Below, piece by piece: positions 38,956 to 49,230 of a stretch of DNA of 64,000 nt; the first letter of the stretch is position 1; every line of letters starts with the position of its first letter. Source of the DNA: Oopsacas minuta (taxonomy: Eukaryota; Porifera; Hexactinellida; Lyssacinosida; Leucopsacidae); assembly GCA_024704765.1 (NCBI GenBank), contig JAKMXF010000297.1, positions 1-64,000 of the forward strand. Reading direction: 5' to 3'. The position numbers and the translations under genes were made by a program. The notes under the pieces were generated by a model, which saw only the letters and a program-made list of their open reading frames with translations, had not been told where the DNA came from and searched no databases.

Positions 38956-41126
38956 TTAAATACAACCCATCTCACTCGCCATGTTTCTAAAGTAAGGAGG
39001 GGTTTGATATTTCGTACAAGAAAGTTGAATTTCTTTCGATTCATCAGTAGTTGAATAAGTTTTGCTATCTCTCATATCTTTCCAAGATCCCGAATTAGCA
39101 GGAAGATAAACTGAACATTGAGTTTGTCCCTTAGACAGTGCAGGAGCAACTAAATAAACATCTCCAATCAGGAATTGAGTATTAATAGTGTAAGTACGTG
39201 GGTCCATTGGCCAGACCCACCAGAGAGGGCGTATTATCGGCTCTTGGTTTGTCGTAAACTTTCTGCCAATACAATCCATAGTCTCTTGTACAAGTTTATA
39301 ATGTAATTTACTCATTTCTAGGGAAAAATCTCTTACTTTATCATCATACTGCCATGGAAGTTTAGAAAACTGCATGAATGGTAGAAATGCATTAAGCCCC
39401 ACCCACCTTATGAATAGCTCTTCATCTAACACATCACTACCTAAATCATTATTTGCTATAGCATCTCTTTTATAATTACTTCCTCCTATAGAGCCTGGCA
39501 ATACGAATGGATAGCCAAGGATACTTAGAGTTAGTGTTGATGTCAGTACAGAATGCAGACCGTTATTCAGCCCCCAAGTAGGCTCCTTATCAAGGAGAGA
39601 TACAATCATAGGGTAGCTCTGTGTATCATAACCAACCTGAACTTGAGAAGAAGGGAAGTGACTAGCCAAATCTACATAGAGCTGGGAATACAGGTTAGGG
39701 TGTAGGGAGAGATCACACTGAGGAAGGTAAGTTGACTCTCCTGCATCAAACTTGAACGAATCAATAGAATAATCGTTTGAGAAATTGGTAAGGCGTTCTA
39801 ATAACCAATCAAAAGTTGTCTGTTTCGTTAAATCAATTAATCCCCCGTATCCTCTCCACCAGCGCACCACCCCAAGAGTATGGTTATCACCTCGACAGAA
39901 CATCCATCTGTTCTGAGTATCCTCAGAGGTTTCAGAGGATAGAGACTCTTGGAAAATATCTGAGTTAATATTCCCGAATGGGTGTATCCATACTGACACA
40001 TTAATGTTTTGATCGTGTATCTGTTGTATCATTGATGCCACATCTGGGAATCTGACAGTATCAAAATCTATTTCTCCATACTTGCTAGAGAATGTATCAT
40101 CTATTTGAATGATGGATGCATTAAATCCCTGACTGAGGATATTATTCAATAGCTCTAGTACATTATCTTGATCTACGTCACTGCGATATTGCTCCCATGT
40201 AGACCATATTGGGCTAGGAAATATATTTATGTTATTATTTACAGAATTGTTCTGTGTAGAGCCTAGCACTCTCTCAAGAAAGTACTTATTAGCTTGTAGG
40301 ATGTTGTCTAACAAACATATCGTAACATTGAGATGTAGATCAGGGGTAGAGGAGGAGGATAAGAGGTATCCGTCGAAGGAAGCTCCCAGACAGAGACGAG
40401 TTTCATGATTACTCATATTCATAAGCTATCATAAATTAATCACAATATTAGACAGTTAGCTACATTTATTATGTATTTATACAACTTACCTGTACGTGCA
40501 GATAGCTCTCATCTGTTTCAGCTATAACAGCAGCTCCTTCACTAGAGAACCAAGCAGGATGCAACACAGGTCCGAACTCTTGTCCCTCTCCCAAGTAGTC
40601 AGTGGTTAGAAAAGGTTTATAGAATTGAGTAGAATTATAATTCAGAGGCCATTGCTGTGAGTAGCTCTCGTAACCCCCGAACCAGTGACCCTCCATGAGA
40701 GAGAAGCAGAGTTCTAGAGAGGTGAAGAGTGTCTCACTTGTGGTAGCTTCCCAGAAGATATGTGTACACACTCCGTCATCTCTATTACTCTCTGACAATA
40801 CCAATGAAGAGTCTGTATAGTTGTACCTTAAACATTTAATATCAATATTACGCACTGACTAGTTACAGTAGAGCTTACCTTAGATGAATACCCTCTCCTC
40901 CTTCCTCATCGTACTTAACTGGAGGGATCTGATCAGCTGATGCAGAAGAGAGAGAACATCGTATAGATTTAGATCCTCTTGATAGAACTAGATTACCGCT
41001 AACAGGGTAGAAAGTCGTATGAGGCAGAGATATCTCATTTGAGATTGGGTCCAGGACTAGCCTTCCAACAGCCAAAAGGACTACACTGAGTACTCCCAGT
41101 ATTACTACACTCCCGAAGAATACAGC
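38956..41126 (-). CDS. MYORG: MYORG-like glycoside hydrolase family 31, type II membrane protein (5' exon unresolved)
   Basis: Three exons in phase (41126-40879, 40826-40490, 40425-38956) give 684 residues; human MYORG has 714. The first exon begins with a transmembrane segment (AVFFGSVVILGVLSVVLL), so a short cytoplasmic N-terminus with the start codon should lie in an upstream exon not found in the 200 bp before the TRIM gene. The lumenal part shows CFSLMEGHWFGGYES, then the GH31 nucleophile SFKFDAGES, and family segments RWVGLNAFLPFMQFSKLPW, PIIRPLWWVWP and FLIGDVYLVAPAL. MYORG is an ER/Golgi alpha-galactosidase in vertebrates. The N-terminal beta-sandwich domain and TIM barrel are both present and active-site residues look intact. 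Start codon and exon 1 are uncertain. Confidence 0.88.
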
Positions 41127-41324
41127 CTACATAATCAGGTATAAATATTGTAATCCAATCAGTTACGTCATTTGAGTTGTATATTTATTAAGTTTAATTA
41201 ATTAATTATGAACTAATAATTATACGTATTTTCATAACGTCCATATAATTTCGTGTAATCCGAGTCTATTCACCTAACAGTTTATATAAATTCGTAATAT
41301 ATTAAACAATAAGATACAATTAGA

Positions 41325-43210
41325 ATGGCTACTGCGAATGAATCAGAAGTATCTAATTCCATGGCAATATGTCCAGGATGTCACTGCCTCTACAAGGACC
41401 CCCGGCTCCTTCCCTGCTGTCACTCCATCTGTCTGGAGTGTATAGAAGTTACGAATAATGGACTGAGCAGGTGTCCCAAATGTCACAATGTGTCAGATCA
41501 GAAACCCTCTGATTTGTGTTATGACGTCACTGGAGATAGAGTAGCTAAAGTACAACGGATTAGGGATGAATTGAACAAGTGTAGTCAAATACTTTGCTCA
41601 GATTGTGAAGACGAAACTGATGCTACATATTTTTGTATTACCTGTTCCAACCCATTGTGTGATTTGGATTTTAAGGTACACAAGAAAATGTACAAAAATT
41701 CACATAACCTGGTTTCTATTGATAAAATAAACTCAATAGAACAGTTCTATAATTGGGGAAGTGTTCATGATTGCAAATTCCATCCTAATACAACAGCTGA
41801 TCATTTCTGTACCACCTGTAAATACCTGTTGTGCGGTTCTTGCCTATCTCACCATCATCCGAACCATCAAATGAATGGCCTAGAAGATGCTATAAAGAGA
41901 GTAACTGAACACTTACAAGCTTATCATAATACTTTAGAAGGACTGAATACAGGGGGTACCTGGGAGCTCAAAAGTTCTTAGAGAAAGTTATAACAATGAT
42001 TGCACATGTTGAAGAGAAATTTGATGATTTGCAAAAGGTTCTAGACGACAGAAAGAGAGAAGTAATGGATAAACTGGACTACATTTATAAAGATACTCTC
42101 TCTTTCATCCAGAAAGGAGAGCTGCAGAGAGAACATGTACAAGATCTGATCACTAAAAGCAAAGCTTACAAAAAGTTGCCAATGAATGGGCATATACTAA
42201 CTGAATTAGAATCAATCAATTCCAAAGTAAACGAACTTCTAGCTGGACTACCTGACAAAGCTAAATACAAGGATATAGACTACATCATGGATCACGACAT
42301 AAAGAGCATTATGAAAGGGCTAGGCTGCTTTAGACTAGAATATACACAAAAAGTACTACCTGTAAACATAATAGATACAAATACTCTGATGTCAAAATAC
42401 AAATTCACTCCATTTACTATGACTAGAGATGATCAAGAAAACATCTACAACTTCACCACAGATTCTCAAGTAGTTGTAATGAATCGAGCAGGTGAAATGC
42501 TTAAACAGTTCAAACCTTCGAATATGCCAGGTCAAGTAAACAGTGGTTATATTCACTGGAATAAGCATCTCCTATATATTGTAGCTGGCAACAATAACAG
42601 TGTTACAGTATGCAATGAGGATGGGAAATTAGTTAAGATATTTGGTAAAGAAGGGAAGAATTCAGGGGAATTTAAGAATCCACTGAGTATCGCTGTGAGC
42701 AATATAAACGGAGATATCTATGTATTGGAAGAGGGAAATAATCGTGTGCAGGTGTTAAATTCTAAATATATTCCCTCCCGTTTTATTGGATATTATATTG
42801 AGCATCCAGGACAGATAAAGAACCCTTGTGAGCTAGCGCTAACAGAAGAAGATCATGTGATTGTAGCACAACGAAATATCCCTAGTATAAATATATACAA
42901 CTCGCAGGGAATAGTGTTAGTACAGTTTGGTAGTACTTCAATTGATGGACTCGTGTTCATGCCTGGAGCAATGTGCATATCTCATACAGGACAGTTACTG
43001 CTAACTGATCTTTTACAGGACCAGATCGTAGTGTATGACAAGGATAAACTGACCATGTGGACGGTAGGCTCTCCAGGGATAAAAAGGGGAGAATTTTCAT
43101 GTCCAGCAGGTATGGTTTGTATGAAAGACGGTACAGTCTATATTTGTGATATGAGAAATCAGAGAATACAGGTGTATAACCAAGATTCTATGATTCTTGG
43201 TGATAACTAA
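41325..43210 (+). CDS. TRIM-NHL protein (RING, two B-boxes, coiled coil, NHL) with a frame break
   Basis: Frame A (41325-41981) encodes a C3HC4 RING (CPGCHCLYKDPRLLPCCHS through CPKCHNV), B-box 1 (CSDCEDETDATYFC) and B-box 2 (CKFHPNTTADHFCTTC) and the start of a coiled coil, then meets TAG. Frame B, open upstream of its first ATG 41996 and running to 43210, continues the coiled coil (FLEKVITMIAHVEEKFDDLQ, LDDRKREVMDKL) and six NHL-type repeats (for example GDIYVLEEGNNRVQVLN, GTVYICDMRNQRIQVYN). The frames differ by one base near a GGGGG run at 41952-41956, so a lost base or a sequence error explains it. A 74-bp intron (41901-41974) also restores frame but has a weak acceptor and would remove coiled-coil sequence. 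TRIM-NHL proteins are E3 ligases and RNA-binding regulators. Confidence 0.85.
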
Positions 43211-43370
43211 TTACCTTTCCTGTATATTACTAGTAGTGAGGATATATTTGTTATTACATTTATAGCGTAGTTTGTGCATGACTTGACTTCTCGGAGCTGA
43301 TTTTGTAATTAGGGAAGAAGATTACTTTACAAATATGATCCATTGTTAAAAATGAGTTTAATGCTTACCA

Positions 43371-43892
43371 CTATATATAATCATAACTTACCCGTTCCAG
43401 ATAGTGTATGTATACATATTTATGCCTTTTCGTCAGTATATCGCGAGCAGAGGAGCCCTCATCAGGAGGATTCGTACCGTGTGGTCTAACACTGTCAACA
43501 CTTGCAGAATATACGTATTCTTCATGGTAAGCAGATTCCTCCAGTGTCAATGTCCTGTATATCTTACCCCTGTGTCTCTTCTTGTTACGAATCATTTCCT
43601 CTTGGGTTTGAGTGTTTCTATGAAAATTAAATGAGTTTCTAATGCTGTCCAATGAATTCCTATGGCTTACTGAATTGCTATGTTCGGGGGATTGATTTTG
43701 TGAGGTCTGGCTTAAAAATGCACTGGTTGGTGCATGTGCTGGGCTATGTAACCCTAAAGGACTTGAATCAACACTATGAACTGTGAACTGTGTTGGTGAT
43801 GAGGCTTGCTCAGAATTCAGCTCAAGGCTTAAATCAGTGTCAGGTGGGTACACACTAATGCTTGGCGATTCCAACGTTACCTGTGTAGTCAT
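43371..43892 (-). CDS. Unrecognised Ser/Pro-rich, probably disordered protein
   Basis: I do not recognise the family. The first 100 residues are rich in Ser, Pro, Thr, Gln and Asn without hydrophobic clusters. A more ordered, conserved-looking part follows: EEMIRNKKRHRGKIYRTLT, then EESAYHEEYVYSASVDSVRP and DILTKRHKYVYIHYLER. A good splice donor (GTAAGT) begins at 43391, just after LER, so the coding exon is best taken as 43892-43392 (167 residues) with a further exon below. Reading on gives a stop at 43371. One possible next exon (acceptor before about 43307) runs to 43207 and would overlap the TRIM stop codon. Function unknown. Confidence 0.5.
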   Translation of the reverse strand: MTTQVTLESPSISVYPPDTDLSLELNSEQASSPTQFTVHSVDSSPLGLHSPAHAPTSAFLSQTSQNQSPEHSNSVSHRNSLDSIRNSFNFHRNTQTQEEMIRNKKRHRGKIYRTLTLEESAYHEEYVYSASVDSVRPHGTNPPDEGSSARDILTKRHKYVYIHYLERVSYDYI

Positions 43893-44286
43893 TAGTTTTT
43901 GCTAAATTTGTGGTGATATAATAAACTGAGTGGGTATAAGCTATGTATATTCTTATATCTATAGCATCGTGTTGCTGATATTTGTGGAGAAATGTATACA
44001 CCGGATAAGCTATGATGAGATGGCTACGATAGCTTGTTACATACACGTGAATTGTATAAATATTATGCAGGGATGTCTAAAGCAAAAAATTATAGGTGTG
44101 GTGAACCCCGCGCCGGCTTATACGGCCCTGTTTGTAATGTATTTCAATAAGATATCAATGATTAAATTATACAAAACAATAATTCGTGAGTTGAAATAAA
44201 TCTGATCATAATGTACAGTACAAGTAAATGTGTTATGTTTGTTAATTCCAAAAGGATAAATGTTCTTGTAAGGATGGAATGCTGGA
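43893..44286. other. Intergenic spacer with a tiny inverted-repeat remnant
   Basis: It lies between two unrecognised minus-strand genes. Apart from the element at 44068-44130 nothing was seen. Confidence 0.35.
44068..44130. mobile_element. Possible 63-bp hAT-like MITE remnant
   Basis: The ends CAGGGATGTCTA and (reverse complement) CAGGGCCGTATA are similar and of hAT type, with a GC-rich core (CCCCGCGCCGGC) unlike the AT-rich surroundings. The evidence is weak because the arms are short and the flanking 8-mers differ. Confidence 0.35.
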
Positions 44287-45048
44287 TTACTGTGGGGGTG
44301 TGGTAACCAGATAGGAATTAGCTTGCTTTGCGTAGATTAATACTCCAAAGTAGCCACAAATAATTGCAAATAATATAGGCATACTCATAAAATTAAAGAT
44401 TGAAATAAAGCTAGAACTTTTACTGGTCAGTTCTATCGCATTATAATTGTGTCTTTTGTTATATGTCGTTCCCTGTAACGAGCTAATTCCAGCTCTTAGT
44501 TGTCTGCAGTCTAAACAGTGATTAGTTCGGAGACATTTCTTAATGACATTCAAGTTGCCAAGGAGAGTCTCGACACAATTTGAACATTCAAGTATAAGAT
44601 TTTGAGCAGAACCACCCTTTGAAAATTCTTTATCATTATTGAAAGAGGAATTATCGAGCTCTGTCGGGCAATCAGCATTAGAGTCAGAATTAAAATCGGA
44701 ATTAGAATCTGGAGTAGAATCTTGGCTAAATTCATTCCTAATTGAATCGTTATCAAGTGAAGAACTGATTGAATCACTATTCTCAGATAAATTTATAGAA
44801 GAATCATTCAGGAAAGATTCATTAAGATCCATATGTTTGGTATCTATAATATTACTCTCCCTATCCTCTTCAACTATGACACTTGTTGGATCAAGACCAG
44901 ACAAGAGTCTAGCTTTGCTCGCTTCCACCTTCCTGATCTCTTTCTTTAAATTTTCAATCATGCTAGTGAGATGTTGATTGTCAAGTGTGAATTTAGTTAT
45001 TCGGGATTTAGCATCGATAATCCTTGCTCTTTCAAAATCTTCAGACAT
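44287..45048 (-). CDS. Unrecognised tail-anchored coiled-coil protein
   Basis: A 253-residue intronless frame. Residues 1-50 form an amphipathic helix/coiled coil (TLDNQHLTSMIENLKKEIRK). Residues 75-150 are a low-complexity Ser/Asp/Asn tract (for example STPDSNSDFNSDSNAD). A cysteine group follows (CSNCVETLLGNL, then CLRTNHCLDC), which could bind a metal or form disulfides. Residues about 218-240 are one hydrophobic segment (FNFMSMPILFAIICGYFGVL) near the C-terminus with a 14-residue tail, so it looks tail-anchored, facing the cytosol. No family was recognised. The order coiled coil, disordered acidic linker and C-terminal anchor recalls vesicle or organelle tethers, but this is speculation. 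Confidence 0.6.
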   Translation of the reverse strand: MSEDFERARIIDAKSRITKFTLDNQHLTSMIENLKKEIRKVEASKARLLSGLDPTSVIVEEDRESNIIDTKHMDLNESFLNDSSINLSENSDSISSSLDNDSIRNEFSQDSTPDSNSDFNSDSNADCPTELDNSSFNNDKEFSKGGSAQNLILECSNCVETLLGNLNVIKKCLRTNHCLDCRQLRAGISSLQGTTYNKRHNYNAIELTSKSSSFISIFNFMSMPILFAIICGYFGVLIYAKQANSYLVTTPPQ

Positions 45049-45786
45049 TTTACTTAATAAATTAGCTTAGAAATTAGAATATTGTAGAACACTACTATAA
45101 AGAATCTTGAATATAATTGAGACATCAATAGGTCTTTCCAGTTTTCAGGTATGGTGTGTGGTTGTAAGAATTCTCATTTATCCTTTTGAAGGCATACACA
45201 CAAGTGCTCAGGCCACTTGTATTTAAAACTATTTGATTGGCTGAGGCTTGTAAGCTGTTGATTGTACATCGTCAAATAATTATTTGCCAAAAAAGCATAG
45301 CATTCTGCCATTTAGTTGTATAGAATGCTATAAAATAAGCTAATAACCCTAACACATGGTTAGTATTCATCTGATCTTATGGATAACACCTATGATAACA
45401 ATTACATGTATAATTAGAAGGGCCATTGACTATTGTAATTGAGTGTTAACAACTATAGAATATTCATATAATACCTGATTTGTGTTAATTAACAGAATTC
45501 TAGAAATATATGATAATGTGATTATGATTGATTGTCAATTTGGGATAATTATGACACTTTCAAACAATTGTTGAGAATAATTATAATACTACACATTATG
45601 TATGTCACATTCTCTTAGGTTTATGATTATACAATTAATTACGTAAGAAATAAGATAATTACGACAAATTTCTAATAATAAATCTGTAATCGATACAAAT
45701 GATACAATAGGCATTTTCTTAGTATTACAATCTACAAACAAATACAATACACAATAAAATATATTTTCTAACTTTATAAATCGCAA
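45049..45786. other. Divergent intergenic region upstream of the Ig-like gene pair
   Basis: AT-rich. It should contain promoters for the tail-anchored gene (minus) and the first Ig-like gene (plus). A minus-strand frame at 45589-45786 has no family resemblance. Confidence 0.4.
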
Positions 45787-46677
45787 ATGTTTACTGGAGC
45801 AGGCCCAATAGTTTTGTTCTTATTGTTCCTAATCCCTTGTTACTTGTCACAATCAGTTACCATCAATATCAGCCCTGATACAATCTATGTTGACTCAAAT
45901 GCTACTATAACGTGTATAGCTACAGCAAACGATGATACCCTTGTTGCTCTTGTTCCATTTTACGTCATCAATGGTACTCATGTCCAACACTCTTGTATTG
46001 GAAGTACAGAATACGAACCACTGACTCAGAACTTTTCAACTCTCCCTTTTGTCCCTATAGTTGACTCGACCCTCTCTACCAGGATATCTCTTAGTCCTGT
46101 TAGCGAGTCAGATGACGGACTGAGTATAGGGTGTGTGTTCTATAACCTGACAGCTGAGAGTATTGCCAGTAGTAATGTACTAACATTGAGTGTTTTGTTT
46201 CCTACCTCAGGTCCTAACATATCTGATGTTAATACAACCGCTACCTTCACAGAAGTTCCATTCTTGAATTCTAGAAGCTTTCATATCACAATAGGGAGTA
46301 TAGGAGGAGTAATTGGTATTGTAGTTATCATAGCTATACTTCTGATACTAATTATAGCATTAGTTGTATGTGCTGTTAAGAGATCCAAACGAAGAAAGCC
46401 AAGTACTACAGAAGGAATAGTTGCACATAACCTATCCACTACTGTTACCCCCATAACAGCCGCTACACCAAAAGAAGAACCTGATGAACTTATCAAGAGC
46501 AGGACAAACTCAATAAAAGCTCAGAACGATAAAGAGTTTGCTTCTAGGTACTCTGCACTGCCTACTTATTCAGTAGCTGTGAGTACGGGCGGTGATGAGT
46601 TATCAGCATCTACTGATCCAAACTTACCGCATCATTTCACTTCCATTGATGATGATGTGCAAAAAGAGAAACTATGA
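45787..46677 (+). CDS. Single-pass membrane protein with one Ig-like ectodomain (tandem paralogue 1)
   Basis: A 296-residue intronless type I membrane protein. Signal peptide at 1-22 (GAGPIVLFLLFLIPCYLSQS). The ectodomain (about 23-140) resembles one Ig fold: ATITCIATANDD, VPFYVINGTHVQHSC, an ISLSPVSESDDGLSIGCVFYN strand pair in which DDG-x-x-x-GC replaces the classic D-x-G-x-Y-x-C, and several N-glycosylation sequons. A 26-residue hydrophobic segment (about 176-202) is followed by a basic stop (VKRSKRRK) and a 90-residue Ser/Thr-rich tail containing SALPTYSV. The next gene encodes a clear paralogue. No named family recognised; a cell-surface receptor or adhesion role is inferred from architecture. 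Confidence 0.7.
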   Translation: MFTGAGPIVLFLLFLIPCYLSQSVTINISPDTIYVDSNATITCIATANDDTLVALVPFYVINGTHVQHSCIGSTEYEPLTQNFSTLPFVPIVDSTLSTRISLSPVSESDDGLSIGCVFYNLTAESIASSNVLTLSVLFPTSGPNISDVNTTATFTEVPFLNSRSFHITIGSIGGVIGIVVIIAILLILIIALVVCAVKRSKRRKPSTTEGIVAHNLSTTVTPITAATPKEEPDELIKSRTNSIKAQNDKEFASRYSALPTYSVAVSTGGDELSASTDPNLPHHFTSIDDDVQKEKL

Positions 46678-46911
46678 CCTCCATTCGAAATAAGAAATTC
46701 TATGTAAGGAAAGTGACTCTGTATATATTGTAGAATGTAAACATAAACAAGTGTTGTCAATAATAATTGTGTGTTGTTAATTGTTGTTTATATTATTGTA
46801 TACATATTTTCGTTTGCTTTTTGGTTAGATTTCTGATTAATAATGTTATAATGATTATCTATTCACCAATATGGATTTCATTCTACAGAGCATTACGTAA
46901 TATATTTGTAG

Positions 46912-47742
46912 ATGTATTTAGGCGTGTGGGTACCCTTCATAATCAGTATTCTAACCATCACTACTCCCTCCTGTAATACTTATGTAATCGATGTAAGTAT
47001 AAACCCAGAAATAATCTATCTTAACTCAGGGACAGTCAATCCTGATTCAGTTGTTACCATCACCTGTCAAGCAACAGGACTGAAGGAAGTCTTGACATTA
47101 ATCCCTTTCAATATGATCAATGGTACTTTCATAGAACACCCATGTGTAGGTAGTTACAGGTTTATTAATCAATCTCAGAGGTTCTCAACCCTATCATTCT
47201 ACTACACATACACATCTGATAATATTATATTCACTACTACAATCTCACTTAACCCGATAATCCAGTTAGATGACGGTCTATTGCTAGGATGTGCGTTCTA
47301 TAATCTAGAGACAGAGACATATGACGTCAGTCATATGACTAATATAACTATAATTGTAATCGAACCCACTACTACCACTACCATAGCTACTACGGCCACT
47401 ACTACAGCTACTACGGCCACTACTACTACTACTGCTGTCACTACAGGACATACAGCTACTATAGCAGAGATTACCACACTAGAGAGCACTCAAGGGTCTT
47501 TGATAAAATCGCAGGATTTCTACATCACGATTGGAACATTATCAGTAGTGATGCTCGGGTTATTAATTGTGATTTTCATCTTAATAACGGTGCTAGGAAT
47601 TTACGCATCTACTCGCAGACAGCAAGCACCAATTGCTGCACTTATACCTCGAGCAGTACTAACTAGACCTGTATTCGATGAAAATCAGAGTATAGATAGC
47701 TTAACATTCAGAGAAACTAATGTAAACTTTTCTGAAGTTTGA
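46912..47742 (+). CDS. Single-pass membrane protein with one Ig-like ectodomain and mucin stalk (tandem paralogue 2)
   Basis: A 276-residue intronless protein, 235 bp after its paralogue. It has a signal peptide (MYLGVWVPFIISILTITTPS) and shares the ectodomain landmarks with paralogue 1: VTITCQATG, LIPFNMINGTFIEHPC, FSTLSF, TTISLNPIIQLDDGLLLGC and AFYNL. It adds a Thr-rich stalk of about 30 residues (TTTTTIATTATTTATTATT) suited to O-glycosylation. A hydrophobic segment (about 204-228) and a short 45-residue cytoplasmic tail follow. Stalk and tail differ strongly between the two copies while the Ig-like core is held, the usual pattern for diverging surface receptors. An AATAAA signal lies about 125 bp past the stop. 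Confidence 0.7.
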   Translation: MYLGVWVPFIISILTITTPSCNTYVIDVSINPEIIYLNSGTVNPDSVVTITCQATGLKEVLTLIPFNMINGTFIEHPCVGSYRFINQSQRFSTLSFYYTYTSDNIIFTTTISLNPIIQLDDGLLLGCAFYNLETETYDVSHMTNITIIVIEPTTTTTIATTATTTATTATTTTTAVTTGHTATIAEITTLESTQGSLIKSQDFYITIGTLSVVMLGLLIVIFILITVLGIYASTRRQQAPIAALIPRAVLTRPVFDENQSIDSLTFRETNVNFSEV

Positions 47743-47950
47743 GGATTAAAAATGTTACTAATAAGGAAAAAATAGCTAAACATTTGAATTTATAATGTTG
47801 GCTTAGAGCTCATTCCAATATCTAGTGTTTGTATACAAAAAACCTGTATGTATGTATTATATGTACAATAAATATAAATATATTCGTGTGTATTTCGAAT
47901 ACAATATGGGATTATTATTAATATAATATACTTACATAATATGGTTGACC

Positions 47951-48823
47951 ATGTCTAAACTGTGGCCACTAAAAGACGGCTACCTTGGTCAGTCACTTAG
48001 TCTTTGTAATTTAGGAAATAGTATAACCATTTCTAGAATGTTAAAGAATCATTTGAAGAACGTTTCGAATCTTCTTAACAGGCTAACATCTGTGAGAACG
48101 AAATACAGCCCGGTTACAATAGGGATAACATGTAGGAATGTGAAACGTACTATCAGTGGAGAAACTAAACAAGCCTCTAAGTTTAAGGGACCCGTTTCAT
48201 GGACCTCTCTTGCTTTGATTGTAATAGCCGGTGGAATTATCGTGTACACTTCTAAGAAAATGCAAGACGAAAAACGTCTTAAAAAAGCTGAAAGGGCGTC
48301 ACAAGCTGTCGGTAAAGCTGCAATAGGAGGGCCATTCAGTCTTGTTGATCATGATGGCAATCCTAAAACAGATAAAGATTATCTTGGGAAATGGATCCTG
48401 ATATATTTCGGGTTCACATTCTGCCCAGATATATGTCCTGAAGAGTTGGAGAAGATAGGAGATATCATAGACAATCTAGACAAGATAGAACTCTTGCCAA
48501 AGCTCAATCCCTTATTAATATCCGTAGACCCGATACGAGATACTCCAGAGAAAATTAAGATATACCTCAATGATTTTCACCCGAAAATCGTAGGTCTTAC
48601 AGGCACTCCTGAACAAATTGATGAGGTAGCTAAGAACTACAGAGTATACTATAGTCAGTCTAAACCAGACTCAGATAACGACTATTTGGTAGATCACACT
48701 ATAATCACGTACTTAGTGAATCCCAATGGAGAGTTTGTCGATTATTATGGAAAGAATAAGACCGTTGCACAAGTAACTGCTGGAATCACTAATCATATGT
48801 TAGCCTTCAAACACTCTAATTAG
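47951..48823 (+). CDS. SCO1: SCO1/SCO2 mitochondrial copper chaperone
   Basis: The protein has 290 residues from the first in-frame ATG at 47951. Residues 1-75 are basic and lack acidic clusters (mitochondrial targeting), followed by one membrane segment (SWTSLALIVIAGGIIVYTS). The thioredoxin-like domain carries the copper-binding CPDIC pair in GFTFCPDICPEELEKI and the distal copper His in DYLVDHTIITYLVNPNGEF, plus LLISVDPIRDTPEKI. SCO proteins insert copper into the CuA site of cytochrome oxidase subunit II in the intermembrane space. All copper ligands are present. It is intronless. Confidence 0.95.
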   Translation: MSKLWPLKDGYLGQSLSLCNLGNSITISRMLKNHLKNVSNLLNRLTSVRTKYSPVTIGITCRNVKRTISGETKQASKFKGPVSWTSLALIVIAGGIIVYTSKKMQDEKRLKKAERASQAVGKAAIGGPFSLVDHDGNPKTDKDYLGKWILIYFGFTFCPDICPEELEKIGDIIDNLDKIELLPKLNPLLISVDPIRDTPEKIKIYLNDFHPKIVGLTGTPEQIDEVAKNYRVYYSQSKPDSDNDYLVDHTIITYLVNPNGEFVDYYGKNKTVAQVTAGITNHMLAFKHSN

Positions 48824-49008
48824 TATTATAATTCTTATAATACATTCTCTTACATTTAGATTAAACAGATAGATTAGGGAATATTTTCCCGTTTATATTT
48901 ATTACAGATTGAGTAATATTGTACACAAGTAGCTAAGCTGCTACAATCTTAATTAATCTCAGACGAAATGTATACGATCCTGGGATTGAAAATCATAATG
49001 GCCATGCA

Positions 49009-49088
49009 CATAGGGCGGTCCCAGGATTTTGCATAGCCCGGGCCCAAGATTTTAGATCCGGGCAAATGCTCCGTTGGGACCGCCAGTG
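49009..49088. mobile_element. 80-bp MITE with GGCGGTCCCA termini
   Basis: The left end CATAGGGCGGTCCCA and the reverse complement of the right end (CACTGGCGGTCCCA) match except for two positions. The interior contains CCCGGGCCC and is GC-rich. The ends resemble hAT-type termini. Flanks show no clean 8-bp duplication. It lies between SCO1 and GOSR1 in a 407-bp spacer that otherwise holds nothing recognisable. Confidence 0.6.
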
Positions 49089-49230
49089 CATACACAATGA
49101 AGCTACTATAAGAATGAAGCCAATAATCCCAATATACTATAAGATTGGTTAGTAGATGACATTTGCATATCATCGAAAAATAAACAGAACAGTTGAACCA
49201 TACATATATATTACAATAATTAGGAGGGTA

